Assembly (NCBI RefSeq): GCF_039555335.1
Contig: NC_092631.1
Coordinates: 3,749,501 to 3,813,500 of the forward strand
Direction: 5' to 3'
From: Amphiura filiformis
Lineage: Eukaryota > Echinodermata > Ophiuroidea > Amphilepidida > Amphiuridae
DNA: 64,000 bases
Shown: positions 44,881 to 55,957 of the stretch, one piece after another
Numbering within the stretch: the first letter of the stretch is position 1
Layout: each line of letters begins with the position of its first letter
Program-made: the position numbers and the translations under genes
Notes under the pieces: model-generated
Seen by the model: the letters and a program-made list of their open reading frames with translations, nothing else
Told to the model about the DNA's origin: nothing
Database searches by the model: none

Positions 44881-45485
44881 TACCATCTGGAGCATTAATT
44901 TCAATATATCTTAAAGTTACCATGGTTACATGTTATATTTAATGACTAAAACAATGTACCGAATTATAGTTACAATATTTCATAGTTAATAAAACCATAG
45001 TAAATAAGGACATAAAAGGTGTCTCACGGTGAAACATTTGTCGATTTTGCCCCCCTGAAATTCCCTTTGCCACCCCCCCGCCCTCCGAAGAAACATTCCT
45101 GGTTCCGCCAATGCTTGTAACATCTAGAGCAAACAGAATTATATACATCAGTTGTCAAGAGACCGTTTGATTATTCGGACAGACCAGGGATGTGAGAGTA
45201 GAGAGATGTTTCAGATTCTTCATATAAACCCTGGTTAGACTTTATAATATACCATAATGTGGAATAAGCCAACTGTATTTAGCACCCTGCATTTCACAAG
45301 GACAGAGTGCTAGACGAGAAAATACAAACATGACAAAAGAGAGCCACAAAGATGGTCCCAGAACTGAGCGCATTGCCATCATTGGAATTTAGGAGGGTAA
45401 GGGGTGGCCTGATCAAAGTGTACAAAATAATGCATGGCTTCAATGGTATTCAGAAAGAGGCTTTATTTGTTTTGGCTAAACAGTA

Positions 45486-46554
45486 CAGGCTGAGTCAAAA
45501 AGAAGTAGACTCATGTTTGAGGGGCTGTAACTAGAGATCGGTAAGGAATCTGCACAAAATGAAAATATCAGTGGAAAGAGCAAATTCTACACATCTAAAT
45601 AAAAAATGAATTATTGCAGTTGCTTGCAACAAACTCAAGTTATACTCATTTGAATACAACCACCCATTTTTGTAGCTGCACACGGTTTCACTTCCCAAGT
45701 ACCTATTATATTGATTGGTAAGGCGCGATATTCAAATGCATTTTAAGTTACGTGGCAGAAATGGTTTCGATCAATTATTTCCCTCATGTTACAGGGTTCT
45801 TTTCAATATGAATTTTACCTCAGTGCACTACATTGTAATGAAACGGGCCAAATGACAACATGGCACCACAATTTACCGCACGGGAGCGCACGTTTCTGTC
45901 GACGAAGTATCATGAAACTGAGAGTCCCACTGATGCTCAGCGCCTTTTTCGTCTACAATTTCCCACAGCTAATCAGATTCCATGATAAGGGAGCAGTATA
46001 TAATTTTGTAAACAAGCTCAATGTGCATGGGACACTAAGGAATAGACAGCCGGAAGCTTCAGGCAGACCACGAACTGCTAGATCACAAGTGAACATTGCT
46101 AGAGTTAGATAGTGCGTTACAGCAATACCCAAAGATCAGCTCAAGACACAATCCTTTACCAAACATTCCACAATCAAGCTTCTGCCGGATTGTTCGTAAA
46201 GACTTGAAGTGGTATCCCTACAAACTACAGTACAGTCATGGACTTCATCCTGTTTGTTGAATATTAATTACAAGCAAAAATTGTCATTTCAACAATAAAT
46301 CCTGTTAGAACTTTGCTGATTCATCAACATTGTAATGGATGAAAATCAATCAGCCGTGTGCAGCTACAAAAATGGGTGATTGTATTCAAATAAGTATAAC
46401 TTTAGTTTGCTGTGAGCAATTGCAACAATTCTTTTTTCTATTTAGACGTGCAGAGTTTGCTCTCTCCAATGATATTTTCATTTATAGCAGATTCTTTACA
46501 GATCTCTAGTTACAGCCCCTCAAACATGAGTTTACTTCTTTTTGACTCAGCCTG
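45486..46554 (+). mobile_element. Tc1/mariner-related element (1069 bp) with TA flanks
   Basis: Ends CAGGCTGAGTCAAAAAGAAG and CTTTTTGACTCAGCCTG; the inverted ends are ~70 bp. TA at 45484-45485 and 46555-46556. Its insertion point is confirmed by the uninterrupted LINE copy 1 (CAGTATGAAG). Confidence 0.9.
45855..46252 (+). pseudogene. DUF4817-like helix-turn-helix remnant of the transposase
   Basis: In shifting frames: MAPQFTARERTFLSTKYHET ESPTDAQRLFRLQFPTANQI, NKLNVHGTLRNRQPEASGRP RTARSQVNIARV, then SSFCRIVRKDLKWYPYKLQ. This order (FT..ER...Y.E...QR.F....P then GRPRT then RILRKDL..YPYK) matches the N-terminal DNA-binding region of a Tc1/mariner lineage. The DDE catalytic domain is absent and frameshifts are present. 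Confidence 0.65.
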
Positions 46555-46924
46555 TATGAAGATTCTGAAAAGGCATTCCAGGCTGAACTTAAGGTTAAAC
46601 TCCTTCACCCAAACTGTGTTAACTCCGAGGAACAAGCTCCCGGATCATGATGTGAAAGCCAAATCAGTCAACGAGTTTAAAGTTTAATTTACATAAATCG
46701 CCCTGCCATCTGGAGCATTAATATCAATATATCTTAAAGTTAGCATAGTTACATGTTATATTTAATGACTAAAACAATGTACCGAATTATAGTTACAATA
46801 TTTCATAGTTAATAAAATCATAGGTAAATAAGGACATACGGGGTGTCTCACGGTGAAACATTAACAATAGAGGGTTTTTTCTTAAGTAGCTTGAAGGCTT
46901 TTATATACTTATTATATTTTAATA

Positions 46925-47060
46925 TTGACGATCAAGACAATTTTATATAATACAGAATCAGACAATATTTCATAATTATTCCGATAAATAAAGACACAAT
47001 TAAGGATGAAATATGAACAAACGAGCGATTTTTTCTTAATTGAATCATTAACTTGTTTGT
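46925..47060. repeat. Start of receptor duplication unit 1
   Basis: ATCAAGACAATTTTATATAA TACAGAATCA and following sequence recur at 50670-50790, marking one edge of the tandem duplication that produced receptors 1 and 2. Confidence 0.65.
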
Positions 47061-47152
47061 GAATCCAACCATCGGCCATAAGTACAACACAAAAAGAAAG
47101 TCCTCATTTATGTAACCTGTTATATACATCTTAAACCTGCTCATGTCATAAT

Positions 47153-47745
47153 GCAGTTATGTCCACGGCAAATTGACCGTGACCTTTCCAGCCATTACCC
47201 GCTTAGTGAAGATTAAACCGGGATATGCAGTACTTAACCATTATAATCGATTGTTCAATGCAAATTTATTACCACGTGATAATATTAATCCAATGAGCGA
47301 TCAATTGTCCGCTACGGTCGACTAATCCAATCGATAATGACGCTATAATGACGCTATTGACATGTCCATTGACCGAGTTTTGGGGTATTTTTCACTGGTT
47401 TGCTGTCATTTACTCATCAAGGCGGTCCCCCTTTATTATAAAGAGTATGCTGATGATTTAAAGATTGACATGTTGAGAATAAACCATACTTGATTGACAG
47501 AAAGTACTAAATTTGTACCTATTACGGTTTCGTGACACCCCTCTTCCAAATGCGACCAAGCCAGGGCGGCCCGGTGAAGCAAAATGTGCATTGGAATATC
47601 ACGGGAGTTTGGATAGATGGTAGGATTTCTTTCTCACACATATGTATGGTGCCCCGTTATTAAAGCTTGTACCGGGTTGAAAATTCAAATATTTTGAAAA
47701 GAATAAGTAATTGAAACATAAACACTTGATATATGACGCTAACTA
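47153..47745 (+). repeat. Inverted duplication, left copy
   Basis: GTCCACGGCAAATTGACCGT GACCTTTCCAGCC, GGTTTGCTGTCATTTACTCA and TTTGGATAGATGGTAGGATT are all found in inverse at 55195-55830. Confidence 0.75.
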
Positions 47746-48313
47746 GTTCATCTCCTATATCTACAACCATACTTATTGGAACACCCTTTGTGGCAGCATC
47801 TTGTTAGCTCCAATTTGATACCGCCTTTGCTACCAAAAATATCATAATACTGGTAATCAATTTTTGTCAAAAAAAGATTGAAATGGGTTTTTTTTTATTT
47901 TTTTTGTATAGTCCGTATACCTTCCTCGAATCATTTTCTCAAAAATGGTTAATTTGTGCAGGAATTGTTCTGCTAGTTGGATTCCTTGCATGATTTCCTT
48001 TCTGAAAATGAATACTTTAATGTACTTCTTATCATTACATTTAGAGATACAATAAAAACAATATTTAAATTACTGACTCGATAAAGGTATACAGACTATA
48101 GACTGATACCCAATCATGTGTTACTCCTACTGTACTAGTACTGAAACTCGGTGATCGAGGAGGCAGAGGAATATCTTATTTAATTGTTTGTGATTACGTT
48201 TTAGGGATTGGTGTTAACGAAGATCCTGGTACAGGAAAGACAACAATCATCGGGCAACTAACTATCACTGACATCTCGCGCATCTCGAGTGAAACGCTAT
48301 ATATATAGTCGAG
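47746..48313. other. 3' flank of receptor 1
   Basis: 48160-48300 (GGAATATCTTATTTAATTGT, GAAGATCCTGGTACAGG) is shared with receptor 2 (50905-51045) and traceable at 54490 and 63415. It probably holds the receptors' 3' UTR. Confidence 0.5.
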
Positions 48314-49510
48314 TCAAAACGACTGCATGCTGATCTCGGACACTTCATCTACATGGACATCTGCGTTTGTTGACTGAGCTCTCGATCTTGACAATGGATC
48401 CACGTCGATCACAGCAAGCGGATAACCAGTAGCCATGGTAGCATCATTCCGTGTTGTTTCAATTACTTTCAATGCTTTTTTCTTAGAAATCCCAAAGAGT
48501 TTCCGAGCATACGCACGAAACTGTTCACTACGCAAGCTATACACAATGGGGTTGGCTGCACTATTTATAAATGGAAAATATTTGACGACATTTCGTACAT
48601 CTTGTCCTATACCATATGAAGGGTTGTAAATTTCTGTAAGTATCACACCGCAAAGGGGTACCCAACCAAAGATACACAGACCTAATAAAATGACCAGTGT
48701 TTTAATGGTTCTACGTTCTCGCTTTAACCAGATATGTCGTGAAATGCCAAGATTGTAGCACCCCCGGGCCCCGTAGCGCCCCTCTCTGGCCTGCTGTTGA
48801 GGTATGATCCTCCTTTCCTGTCGTATATTTTGAATCAGAACGCGAATAATTTGTCCATACATAATGCACATTAAACACAGCGGAAACAAAATATTGACAA
48901 AAATAAGAAATTGTAGATAGAATGGATGAACTACTTCTTTTAATCTTGTACAGATTAAATCGTGCGTTTGATTTGCAATACTAAGTGGCAATCCATATGT
49001 CGTTAGTGCTGCATATATATATATAGACATCACGATCATCATTGCTACTTTTTTAGACATTAAGTCATGATAACGCAGTGGCATTACAATTTTTAGATAA
49101 CGATCCAAGCTGACCGCCAGCAAAGTCAAGCAACTTATGACAGAAGGAAATATACTGGTGCACCGAAGCAAGAGACATCCAATTGTTGATATTGGCAACT
49201 GAGGATTTAAAGCGATAATAGTGTGTAATATCAGGGAGATCCCGAGGATAAAATCGGCACTTGCCATTCCTATGATGAAATAATTTGTAGCAGTTCTTAG
49301 GCGACGGAATTTGATAAGAAGTACGAGTACCAGTCCGTTTCCTCCAAGGATAGTCATAATCAAAGCCAAACTAGAAATAAAGACGATGATCGCTTTCGCA
49401 CTTAGTGGAGTAGGTTTGGTAATGGTAACCTTAGCTGGGCTTTCTCCAAACAAAAATGAGTCATTCATGGTAGAATTCATGACAAGAAGCTCCGGAGATT
49501 GCAATGCCAT
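48314..49510 (-). CDS. Class A GPCR 1, intronless (398 aa)
   Basis: Complete rhodopsin-family receptor of the plasma membrane. N-glycosylation sites NST (12) and NDS (16) in the N-terminus. TM1 has GGNG (N58); TM2 has ASAD (D86); C112 and C187 can form the TM3-ECL2 disulphide; DRY at 136-138 within SLDRYLKIVMPLRY; TM6 has FGWVP (281-285); TM7 has NSAANPIVY (NPxxY 320-324) followed by a helix-8 RSEQFR. The usual TM4 tryptophan is missing. DRYLKIVMPLRY and NSAANPIVYSLRS recall adenosine/cannabinoid-type (MECA) receptors, but the ligand is unknown. Start ACACCATGG is a good context. First of three tandem copies on the minus strand. Confidence 0.92.
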   Translation of the reverse strand: MALQSPELLVMNSTMNDSFLFGESPAKVTITKPTPLSAKAIIVFISSLALIMTILGGNGLVLVLLIKFRRLRTATNYFIIGMASADFILGISLILHTIIALNPQLPISTIGCLLLRCTSIFPSVISCLTLLAVSLDRYLKIVMPLRYHDLMSKKVAMMIVMSIYIYAALTTYGLPLSIANQTHDLICTRLKEVVHPFYLQFLIFVNILFPLCLMCIMYGQIIRVLIQNIRQERRIIPQQQAREGRYGARGCYNLGISRHIWLKRERRTIKTLVILLGLCIFGWVPLCGVILTEIYNPSYGIGQDVRNVVKYFPFINSAANPIVYSLRSEQFRAYARKLFGISKKKALKVIETTRNDATMATGYPLAVIDVDPLSRSRAQSTNADVHVDEVSEISMQSF

Positions 49511-49690
49511 GGTGTTCTGCTGAAATAGTACGTACAGAAATTATTAGCGATTGAAGTGTTACAGGAACTCAGAGGCAAGAGTGATAATTCACATCTGTTG
49601 TTTGGCAGCAGTCGTGCATTTGTATGACTTAACGGTACAAAATGATTGCTGCATGTCATGATTCGGCACGTGACATGACAAACACTAAAA
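49511..49690 (-). promoter_or_regulatory. 5' flank conserved among the three receptor genes
   Basis: TAGCGATTGAAGTGTTACAG and GAACTCAGAGGCAAGAGTG lie just upstream of the start in all three copies. This is the probable 5' UTR/promoter block, though duplication alone could explain the similarity. Confidence 0.4.
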
Positions 49691-49850
49691 ATAGGCAGAA
49701 ACAATCAGTGTTAATTTTAGCTGTATGGTTCTGATTTTCTGGGTCATTATGCGTTGTCATGGAGATAATACGGAGGGTATTGCTACCTGGATGGAACGTT
49801 AGGGGCCTAGGAACGAAATCGAGCATACTTCTCCAAACACAGGCCACATA

Positions 49851-50164
49851 CTAGGTGTAAATGCGGCGCGTGTTTGTCCTCCTAAAGTTTCCACACAAAA
49901 AAGACACAGAAAAAAGAGGACAAACGAAAAAAGGAATTAGGAAGAGAAAGGAAAAAAGAAATAGCAGTAAAATAAATAAAGACTAACATAGTTTATATTG
50001 CGCAAGTTGATCTGGTCGAACGCGTATACGCATCGACGATGAATAGGTCCGAATAAACGCAGAGAAATGAATATTCACAAGGTTGAATTAATGAATATTT
50101 TGATGTTTCATGTTTTTGCTATCTACTGAAGATAGCATATTTTAGCCCTATACTTTTTTAATGT
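49851..50164. repeat. Duplicated 5' flank shared with receptor 2
   Basis: GGTGTAAATGCGGCGCG, CTCCTAAAGTTTCCACAC and ATACGCATCGACGATGAA recur at 53085-53400. Confidence 0.65.
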
Positions 50165-50660
50165 CATTCATTTTATACATACATACATACAACAAGGCGC
50201 AATATCCAGTTTGATCAAGGCGCCATACAAAATACCACAAACAATACCACATGAAATATTATACAAAAAGCAAAAATACAAATTCAGGTTCAGAAAAAAA
50301 CAAATGAGTTTTCAAGAGTTTTTTGAAATTGCAGTTGAGCCGGCATTTCTTACATGTTGCGGAAGTGAGTTCCAAAGTGATGGGCCTGCAACAGAGAAAG
50401 TTCTTGCTTTTCCTCCCATCTACATACACTTTAAGAATATATCATTAGATTTATAAAATTTACCCAAAATGTGAAAAATATCAAATTTTAATAATTTGTC
50501 ATAAAATTTGTATTATATCGTGAATTTCAAAAATGAAATTTATTTCATATCAGAAAGACATTCTTCGTATTCAGAATGCAATTCGATATGTCTCTCATGT
50601 GCTCTCATGTCCCACAAAAAATACTGTCGAAACGCTCAAAACGCTCATTCCAGATCCCTT
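50165..50660. mobile_element. Dispersed retroposon-like segment and M1 MITE fragment
   Basis: 50185-50420 holds TTGAGCCGGCATTTCTTACA, GGAAGTGAGTTCCAAAGTGA and TGGGCCTGCAACAGAGAAAG, a wording common in invertebrate interspersed repeats. 50425-50650 is a fragment of the M1 MITE. (TACA)n at 50177. Absent at the matching place beside receptor 2. Confidence 0.5.
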
Positions 50661-50667
50661 AAATAGT

Positions 50668-51036
50668 GACGACCAAGACAATTTTATATAATACAGAATC
50701 ATACAATACTTCATAATTAAAAGGACACAGTAATTAGGCGTCTAGTGAAATATGAACAAAACAGCGTTTTTTTCTTAATCATCAACCATCTGTTATAGTA
50801 CCGCCGACAAAGGGGTGGGGTGGGGGTAGGTAAAGGATGCGTTACACCGGGCCCGGGATCTAAGGGGCCGTAAAAAGTAAAATAGTAAAGAAAAATACCT
50901 TAACGGAGGAATATCTTATTTAATTGTTTGTGATTATGTTTTGGGGATTGGTGTTAACGAAGATCCTGGTACAGGAAAGACAACTATCACCGGGCAACTA
51001 ACTATCACTGACATCTCGCGCATCTCGAGTGAAACG
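50668..51036. repeat. Start of duplication unit 2 and 3' flank of receptor 2
   Basis: Matches 46925-47060, then after a G-rich insert matches 48160-48313. The intervening 1.1 kb of unit 1, including the inverted duplicate, is missing here. Confidence 0.6.
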
Positions 51037-52212
51037 CTATAGTCGAGTTAAGACGACCTTTCCACTGCATGCTGTTCTTGAAGACTCTTCATCTACATGT
51101 ACATCTGCGTTTGTTGACTGAGCTCTCGATCTTGACAATTGACCAACGTCGATCACAGAAAGCGGATAACCAGTAGCATCATTCCGTGTTGTTTCAATTA
51201 GTTTCAATTTTTGTTTCTTAGAAATCCCAAAGAGTTTCCGAGCATACACACGAAACTGTTCACTACGCAAGCTATACACAATAGGATTGGCTGCACTATT
51301 TATAAATGCAAAATATCTGACGAGATTTCGTACATCTTGTCCTACATTATATGAAGGGTTGTATATTTCAGCAAGTATCACACCGCAAATGGGTACCCAA
51401 CCAAAGATACACACACCCAATAGAATGACCAGTGTTTTGATAGTTCTACGTTCTCGCTTTAACCAAAATTGTCGTCGCCCCTCTCTAGCCTGCTGTTGAG
51501 GCACGATCCTTCTTTCCTTTCGTATCTTTTGAATCAGCACGCGAAAGATTTGTCCATGTATTATGAAGATTAAACACTGCGGAAACAAGATATTGCCGAA
51601 AATAAGAAATTGTAGGTAGAATGGATTGAAAACTATTGAAAATCTTGTACATGTTAAATCTTCGTGCGTTTGATTTGCAATACTAAGTGGCAATCCATAT
51701 GTCGTTAGTGCTGCATATATGTATATAGACATCACGATCATCATTGCTACTCTTTTAGACATTAAGTCATGATAACGCAGTGGCATTACAATTTTTAGAT
51801 AACGATCCAAGCTGACTGACAGCAAAGTTAAGCAACTTATGACAGAAGGAAATATAACAGTGCACCGAAGCAAAAGACATCCAATTGGTGGTATTGGCAT
51901 CTTAGGATTTAAATTGATAATAATGTTTGATATCAGGGTGATCCCGACGGTAAAATCGGCACTTGCCATTCCTATGATAAAATAATTTGTAGCAGTTCTT
52001 AGGCAATGGAATTTGATAAGAAGTACGAGTACCAGTCCGTTTCCTCCAAGGATAGTCATAATCAAAGCCAAACTAGAAATAAAGAGGATGATCGCTTTCG
52101 CACTTAGTGGAGTAGGTTCGGTAATGTTAACATCATCTGGGCTTTCTCCAAACAAGAATGAGTCATTCATGATAGAATTCTTGATAAGAAGCTCCGGAGA
52201 TTGCAATGCCAT
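51037..52212 (-). CDS. Class A GPCR 2, intronless (391 aa)
   Basis: Paralogue of receptor 1 with the same seven-helix plan: GGNGLVLVL, ASADF, C in IGCLLLRC, LDRYLKIVMPLRY, FGWVP and NSAANPIVY. The third intracellular loop is about 12 residues shorter (AREGRRQFWLKRERR) because the GARGCYN segment is missing. ECL2 reads NQTHEDLTCTRF, one residue longer. The C-terminus diverges after NADVHVDE into SSRTACSGKVVLTRL by local sequence change, so the tail lacks receptor 1's EISMQSF. Start ACACCATGG retained. G-protein coupling or tail-partner differences are plausible but unproven. Confidence 0.92.
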   Translation of the reverse strand: MALQSPELLIKNSIMNDSFLFGESPDDVNITEPTPLSAKAIILFISSLALIMTILGGNGLVLVLLIKFHCLRTATNYFIIGMASADFTVGITLISNIIINLNPKMPIPPIGCLLLRCTVIFPSVISCLTLLSVSLDRYLKIVMPLRYHDLMSKRVAMMIVMSIYIYAALTTYGLPLSIANQTHEDLTCTRFSIVFNPFYLQFLIFGNILFPQCLIFIIHGQIFRVLIQKIRKERRIVPQQQAREGRRQFWLKRERRTIKTLVILLGVCIFGWVPICGVILAEIYNPSYNVGQDVRNLVRYFAFINSAANPIVYSLRSEQFRVYARKLFGISKKQKLKLIETTRNDATGYPLSVIDVGQLSRSRAQSTNADVHVDEESSRTACSGKVVLTRL

Positions 52213-52540
52213 GGTGTTCTGTTGAAATTGTACAGAAATTAATAGCGATTGTACGTACAGACAATAATAGCGATTGAAGTGTTACAGGAACTCAGAGGCA
52301 AGAGTGATAATTCACATCTGTTGTTTGGCAGCAGTCGTGCATTTGTATGACTTTACGGTACAAAATGTATGCTGCATGTCATGATTCAGCAAGTTTTATT
52401 TGCATAAATTGTTTCTAATTAAGTCACATGGCTTGACAAACACTAAAAATGGGCAGAAACAATCAGTGTTAATTGTAGCTGTATTAATGTTTCTAATGTC
52501 ATTTTCTGCGTCATTATGCGTTGCTATGGAGATAATACAC
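52213..52540 (-). promoter_or_regulatory. 5' flank of receptor 2
   Basis: Same conserved block (GATTGAAGTGTTACAGGAAC) with a small local duplication of AATAGCGATTG (52242, 52266). A MITE is inserted at 52541, about 330 bp upstream of the start codon. Confidence 0.4.
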
Positions 52541-53005
52541 CAGTGTACTTCGGTTACATTTATAAATGCGCTTTTATAAATACGTACGTGACCCATGGGC
52601 ACGACATACCAAGACTAACAAGCGTGACCAAATCCTCATGCATTGCCGAAAAGGATAGGAACCCTATAGATAAATATTATCAAATATACGTATTAATTGA
52701 ATAGCAAAATTATTACACATGGGGGATTCCGAATTTGTAATATGTTATCAAAAACAACATTTTGAAAGTATTTGACGACGGATAAAATAATTCAAGGACG
52801 GAAACGTTTACCAATCACAAAGTTTAACAAAATAGACAATTTTGCTGCACAGTAGTCTCATGTTGTTCCGCCTTTGCATTTGAACGTATAGGAAGACCAC
52901 CCGCTATGTAGAAGGTCACTTCCTCTACAAGCTGTTATGGCAGCGTGGTGGTGGTCACGTGCGTATTTATAAAAGCGCATTTATAAATATAACCGAAGTA
53001 CACTG
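52541..53005. mobile_element. MITE in the upstream region of receptor 2 (465 bp)
   Basis: Ends CAGTGTACTTCGGTTACATT and AACCGAAGTACACTG; inverted ends ~52 bp. Receptors 1 and 3 have uninterrupted GAGATAATACACGGAGG-type sequence at this site. Flanks TACAC/TACAG suggest a short target duplication. Confidence 0.8.
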
Positions 53006-53715
53006 TACAGAGGGGGTATTGCTAACTGCATGGCACGTTAGGGGCCTAGGAACGAAATCGAGCAAAACACAGGCCGGATCCATTATACTAGGTGTAAATG
53101 CGGCGCGCGTATAGCTCGTATGTCCTCCTAAAGTTTCCACACTAAAAAGACACAGAAAAAAGAGGACAAACGAAATGAGTAAGAGAAAGGAAAGAAATAA
53201 CAGTAACATAAATAAAGACTAACATAGTTTATACTGCTCACGTTGAACTGGTCGAACGAGTATACGCATCGACGATGAAAAAAAGCAGAGAAATGAATAT
53301 TCACTAGGTTGAATTAATTAATATTTGATGTTTCATGTTTTTGTAATCTACTGCAGGTAGAATATATTAGGCCTATACTTTTTTTAAGTCATTCATTTTG
53401 AAAGTTTTCTACTCAATCCCGCCCAGCAAACACGCAACATTGTACAGAAAAGCCTTTAAATATCTGTAATAAAGGGTATACACCGCGTTCTGATAACATT
53501 CAGAAAACATTTTTGAAAACAGTGTAAAAATTTGCGACGGCGAACCTGGCGAAAAATTATGTTTATTATATATAATTCCCGTCGATCATACCACCGTTTT
53601 CCCAAACAATGTATTAAGCTTCTGTCAGAACGATCTGTTGGTCAAAATAAACTAAATATTTCTTCATTAAGATTGAATCCTACGCACATTATTATTCAAA
53701 GCTACATCCTTTAGC
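53006..53715. repeat. Duplicated 5' flank of receptor 2 and beyond
   Basis: 53035-53400 matches 49790-50160. 53610-53715 (GAACGATCTGTTGGTCAA) begins a second duplicated block found also at 58000 and 60420. Confidence 0.6.
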
Positions 53716-54114
53716 CGTGGTCTAAAATAAACATATGATAATTGCCTAGCTCACTAGATCACTGTCCATTTTAAAAATAAACGTGCTACCGTATATTATA
53801 TGACATGTTATGTTTTACGACGTAAAAAATGTGTCTAAAACCATGCTGAATGATATTTAGTGTCACAAATGTCATATTTTGAAGACTCGTTTTTCAATAC
53901 ATTGACACAAATGCTACAAAATTGTATCGTTATTGCATAGTAACTCACTCAAAATATACTCAAAAAATACTTTGATACATATTTATTTAATCATATACCA
54001 TGCTGATTGCTGACCACTCAAGGTTCTGAACAGAAACATGAGACACAAAACATCTACCACTTAGGGTTCTTATTCACATAGGCCTACCATAATTATCCAG
54101 TACAAAATACTCAA
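53716..54114. repeat. Duplicated block G, copy 1
   Basis: CTAAAATAAACATATGATAA TTGCCTAGCTCACTAG, AAAACCATGCTGAATGATAT and CATTGACACAAATGCTAC recur at 58105-58400, at 60510-60716 and, after the Penelope element, at 62835-62960. Confidence 0.75.
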
Positions 54115-54515
54115 TAGTGCCCTCCCAAAAGGTACAAACCTTGGCCCAATTGACTTCCAAGATTCAAGCAGGAACTGTTGGAGGTATGTGTAGATGATAT
54201 GATACTTGCCGAAAATTGAGCGTATTCACAACCAAGCAAACTTCAATATACTCAGGACTAGCGCATACGAGCTATAATAGCATACGCATGAGCAGATTGA
54301 CCACCATCAAGTGTCAGGCAATCTAAGGCTGTTGAAAATGAAAACACCACCCCAATGAGCTCATCCAACTGAGGCTAAGATCCTAGGTATTAACCTTCAA
54401 AATGACCTGAAGTGGGAGAAAAACGTAAATGAAATCAGTATTAAAGAAGTCCAAACAAAAGTTGAATATGTTAAAACTGCTGAAAATGTTCAAGGAGACG
54501 GAGGAATATCTTATT
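54115..54515 (+). pseudogene. LINE reverse transcriptase relic, copy 1
   Basis: GTNLGPIDFQDS and VCVDDMILAEN (the RT catalytic motif) then EAKILGINLQNDLKWEKNVN match the RT region of CR1/Jockey LINEs such as that at 23371. Many stops. Sister relic at 63010-63425. Confidence 0.6.
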
Positions 54516-54625
54516 TCATTGTTTGTGATTACATCTCAAATTGAAACATTATAGTCAAGACGACCTTACCAATGCATATTGTTCTATGCTTTTGAGACTT
54601 CTCATTAAATTGATCTCAACTCAAG
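54490..54625 (-). pseudogene. 3' relic of a fourth receptor copy
   Basis: GGAATATCTTATTTCATTGT and ACATTATAGTCAAGACGACC TT...GCATATTGTTCT correspond to the 3' flank and last codons of receptor 2 (51040-51080). The rest of the gene is gone. Confidence 0.5.
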
Positions 54626-55194
54626 TTTTTGCTATGCTGCACACCGACATCGCCCGGTTAATAATTGCATTATACAGCAGAGACACTGAAATGCATACCC
54701 GGGCTCGATACACGTGAATGTGCTATGCACGATTTGATATTCAGACGATAAATCTTTGGATACCGGGGTAGAAAATTATGAATATCTCCCTAATTGATTT
54801 AGTCTAAAGAAGCCAGATTTTGTTCCTTGCACTTGAACATATGTGTTCAACGGATATGATAGTCGTTAGCTTGCGTCTTGAGAAAGAAGCTTGTGTCTTG
54901 AGAAAGAAGCATGCGTCTTGAACTCAAACACTGACAAAAATATTCTGATTTTATATGTGCCGCACTATAGTGCAGCATAGGCTAGCTGCACTCATTCGTG
55001 GACATGGTGGAGGCATCATACCTCATCATGGCGTATACATGCTCACTCACACACAGAGAGGTCAATTACCAGGCTATTGTCAGTAGCCATCATGCAGTTA
55101 TTGTTAACTACATGTATGCACACACCACAGGGGCACTCACAATAGGCAATTGAACCGTAATGGTAGCGCTGTGTTGTAGCTATTGGTGATGAAC
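54626..55194. other. Non-coding stretch
   Basis: 54645-54690 is an inverse copy of 41105-41160. AAGCTTGCGTCTTGAGAAAG-type words are tandemly repeated near 54868-54920. No gene seen. Confidence 0.5.
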
Positions 55195-55830
55195 TAGTTA
55201 GTATCATATATCAAAAAGTATAAAAGCTATGATTTTAGTACTTTCTCTATGTTTCAATTACTTATTCTTTTGCAAATATCTGAATCTTCAACCCGATACA
55301 AGCTTTAATAACGGGGGAACATACATTTTTATTAAAAAGAAATCCTACCATCTATCCAAACTCGCCGTGTTATTCCAATGCACATTTTACTTCACCGGGC
55401 AGCCATTTTTTGATCGTATTTTGAAGATTGGTGTCATAAAACCGTCATAGGTACAAATTTAGTACTCTCTGTCAATCAATTATGGCTTATTCTCTACATG
55501 TCAATCTTTGAATAATTGGCATAGTCCTTATAATAACGGTCGTCTGCCTTGATGAGTAAATGACAGCAAACAGCTGCAAACCAGTGAAAAATATCCCAAA
55601 ACTTGGTCAGTGAAGCTCAGCTGGTACATGTCAATAGAGTCATTATCGATTGGATTAGTCGTCCGTAGCGGACAATTCGGTCGCTCATTGGTTCAATATT
55701 ATCAGGTGGTAATACATTTGCATTGGACAATAGTCTATATAATAGTTTAGTACTGAATATATCGGGTTAATCTTCAATAAGCGGGTTTATGGCTGGAAAG
55801 GTCACGGTGAATTCGCCGTGGACGTAAGTG
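55195..55830 (-). repeat. Inverted duplication, right copy
   Basis: Inverse of 47153-47745, diverged (CCGTAGCGGACAATTCGGTC, GAAATCCTACCATCTATCCA). The 73-codon frame here (55229) is not supported as a gene. Confidence 0.75.
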
Positions 55831-55957
55831 CACTATGCCTTAGTCGGATGTCCGTCATGCGTCTCAAAGGTCGGAACAAAATGGTCATGCGTGGCTGTGG
55901 ATTCAACCTACCATGGCGATTTCTGCCATGAAGATATCGGGGCGATGACATTGTGTG

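Larger units (their letters stand above)
45240..46690 (+). pseudogene. L2/CR1-type LINE C-terminus, copy 2, split by a Tc1/mariner relative
   Basis: KMVPELSALPSLEFRRVRGG LIKVYKIMHGFNG up to 45485, then after the insertion ILKRHSRLNLRLNSFTQTVL TPRNKLPDHDVKAKSVNEFK. Same decayed frames and same flank as copy 1, so the two are duplicates of one LINE relic. Confidence 0.75.

Noticed and set aside
48435-49523. Plus-strand frames inside the receptor genes (also at 51287, 52013, 56145, 56910)
   Set aside because: Antisense shadows of the minus-strand receptors, recurring in each paralogue.
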